From NCBI GenBank assembly GCA_000226015.1, contig JH156402.1:1-58162 (forward strand): a DNA stretch of 58,162 nt, in the 5' to 3' direction. The stretch's first letter is position 1. Every line of letters starts with the position of its first letter. The notes below the pieces were generated by a model. That model saw only the letters and a program-made list of their open reading frames with translations. It did no database searches and was not told the DNA's origin. Positions 58,126 to 58,162 of the stretch are shown one piece after another. A program made the translations under genes and the position numbers. This DNA comes from Mnemiopsis leidyi (taxonomy: Eukaryota > Ctenophora > Tentaculata > Lobata > Bolinopsidae).

Positions 58126-58162
58126 GTTCTACCTTTCAGTTGCTGCTAGTTTGTCGTATTAT

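Overview
The window is nuclear DNA from an invertebrate animal. The genes carry GT-AG introns and are metazoan orthologues (a PLEKHG-type RhoGEF, RhoGDI, DNAJB11, ERCC1, a RAD51 paralogue, HYI, an FTCDNL1-like protein). The DNA is AT-rich and littered with short tandem arrays, decayed LINEs and a tRNA-derived repeat. The species cannot be fixed from sequence alone. A cnidarian, perhaps a hydrozoan, is my guess and not a demonstrated result.

Layout. At 1.5-2.2 kb is a small secreted CAP/SCP protein gene (+) with its own CCAAT/TATA promoter and poly(A) signal. From 29.4 down to 3.7 kb runs one long minus-strand gene for a Dbl-family RhoGEF (DH-PH) of the PLEKHG1/2/3 type. I resolved 21 exons; 19 of the 20 internal junctions keep frame, and the last does not with the best acceptor. 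Its 7.8-kb ninth intron holds an unrelated two-exon gene for a secreted orphan protein on the same strand (13.3-14.4 kb), and a near-identical tandem duplication (15.4-17.5 / 17.5-19.3 kb) joined by a 10-N gap, probably an assembly haplotype duplication.

From 29.4 to 38 kb is repeat-rich DNA: a decayed LINE with a PHD-finger ORF1 and APE endonuclease remnant (+), a convergent LINE RT C-terminus (-), and GC-rich repeats of a family seen again at 54-57 kb. From 38.0 to 49.2 kb is a same-strand housekeeping cluster: DNAJB11, FTCDNL1-like, HYI (only 54 bp after the previous stop), ERCC1 and a RAD51D-like gene. Acceptor-like AGs sit just upstream of most start codons, and I found no AATAAA in the first three gaps, so a polycistronic/trans-splicing arrangement is worth testing. 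ERCC1 intron 2 holds a five-exon minus-strand gene for an unrecognised secreted protein. ERCC1 has an apparent +1 frame break in a repeat, and the nested gene has one in a C-rich run.

From 50.0 to 52.1 kb, a small VWC-like secreted protein gene (+) converges on the C-terminal exons of a RhoGDI gene (-). From 53.8 to 56.9 kb is mobile DNA: an inverted pair of tRNA-like SINE heads around a perfect 56-bp hairpin, then a 2-kb element with matching 26-bp terminal inverted repeats that encloses an intact LINE-ORF1-like protein and no recognisable transposase or reverse transcriptase. The window ends in a decayed LINE RNase H fragment (-).
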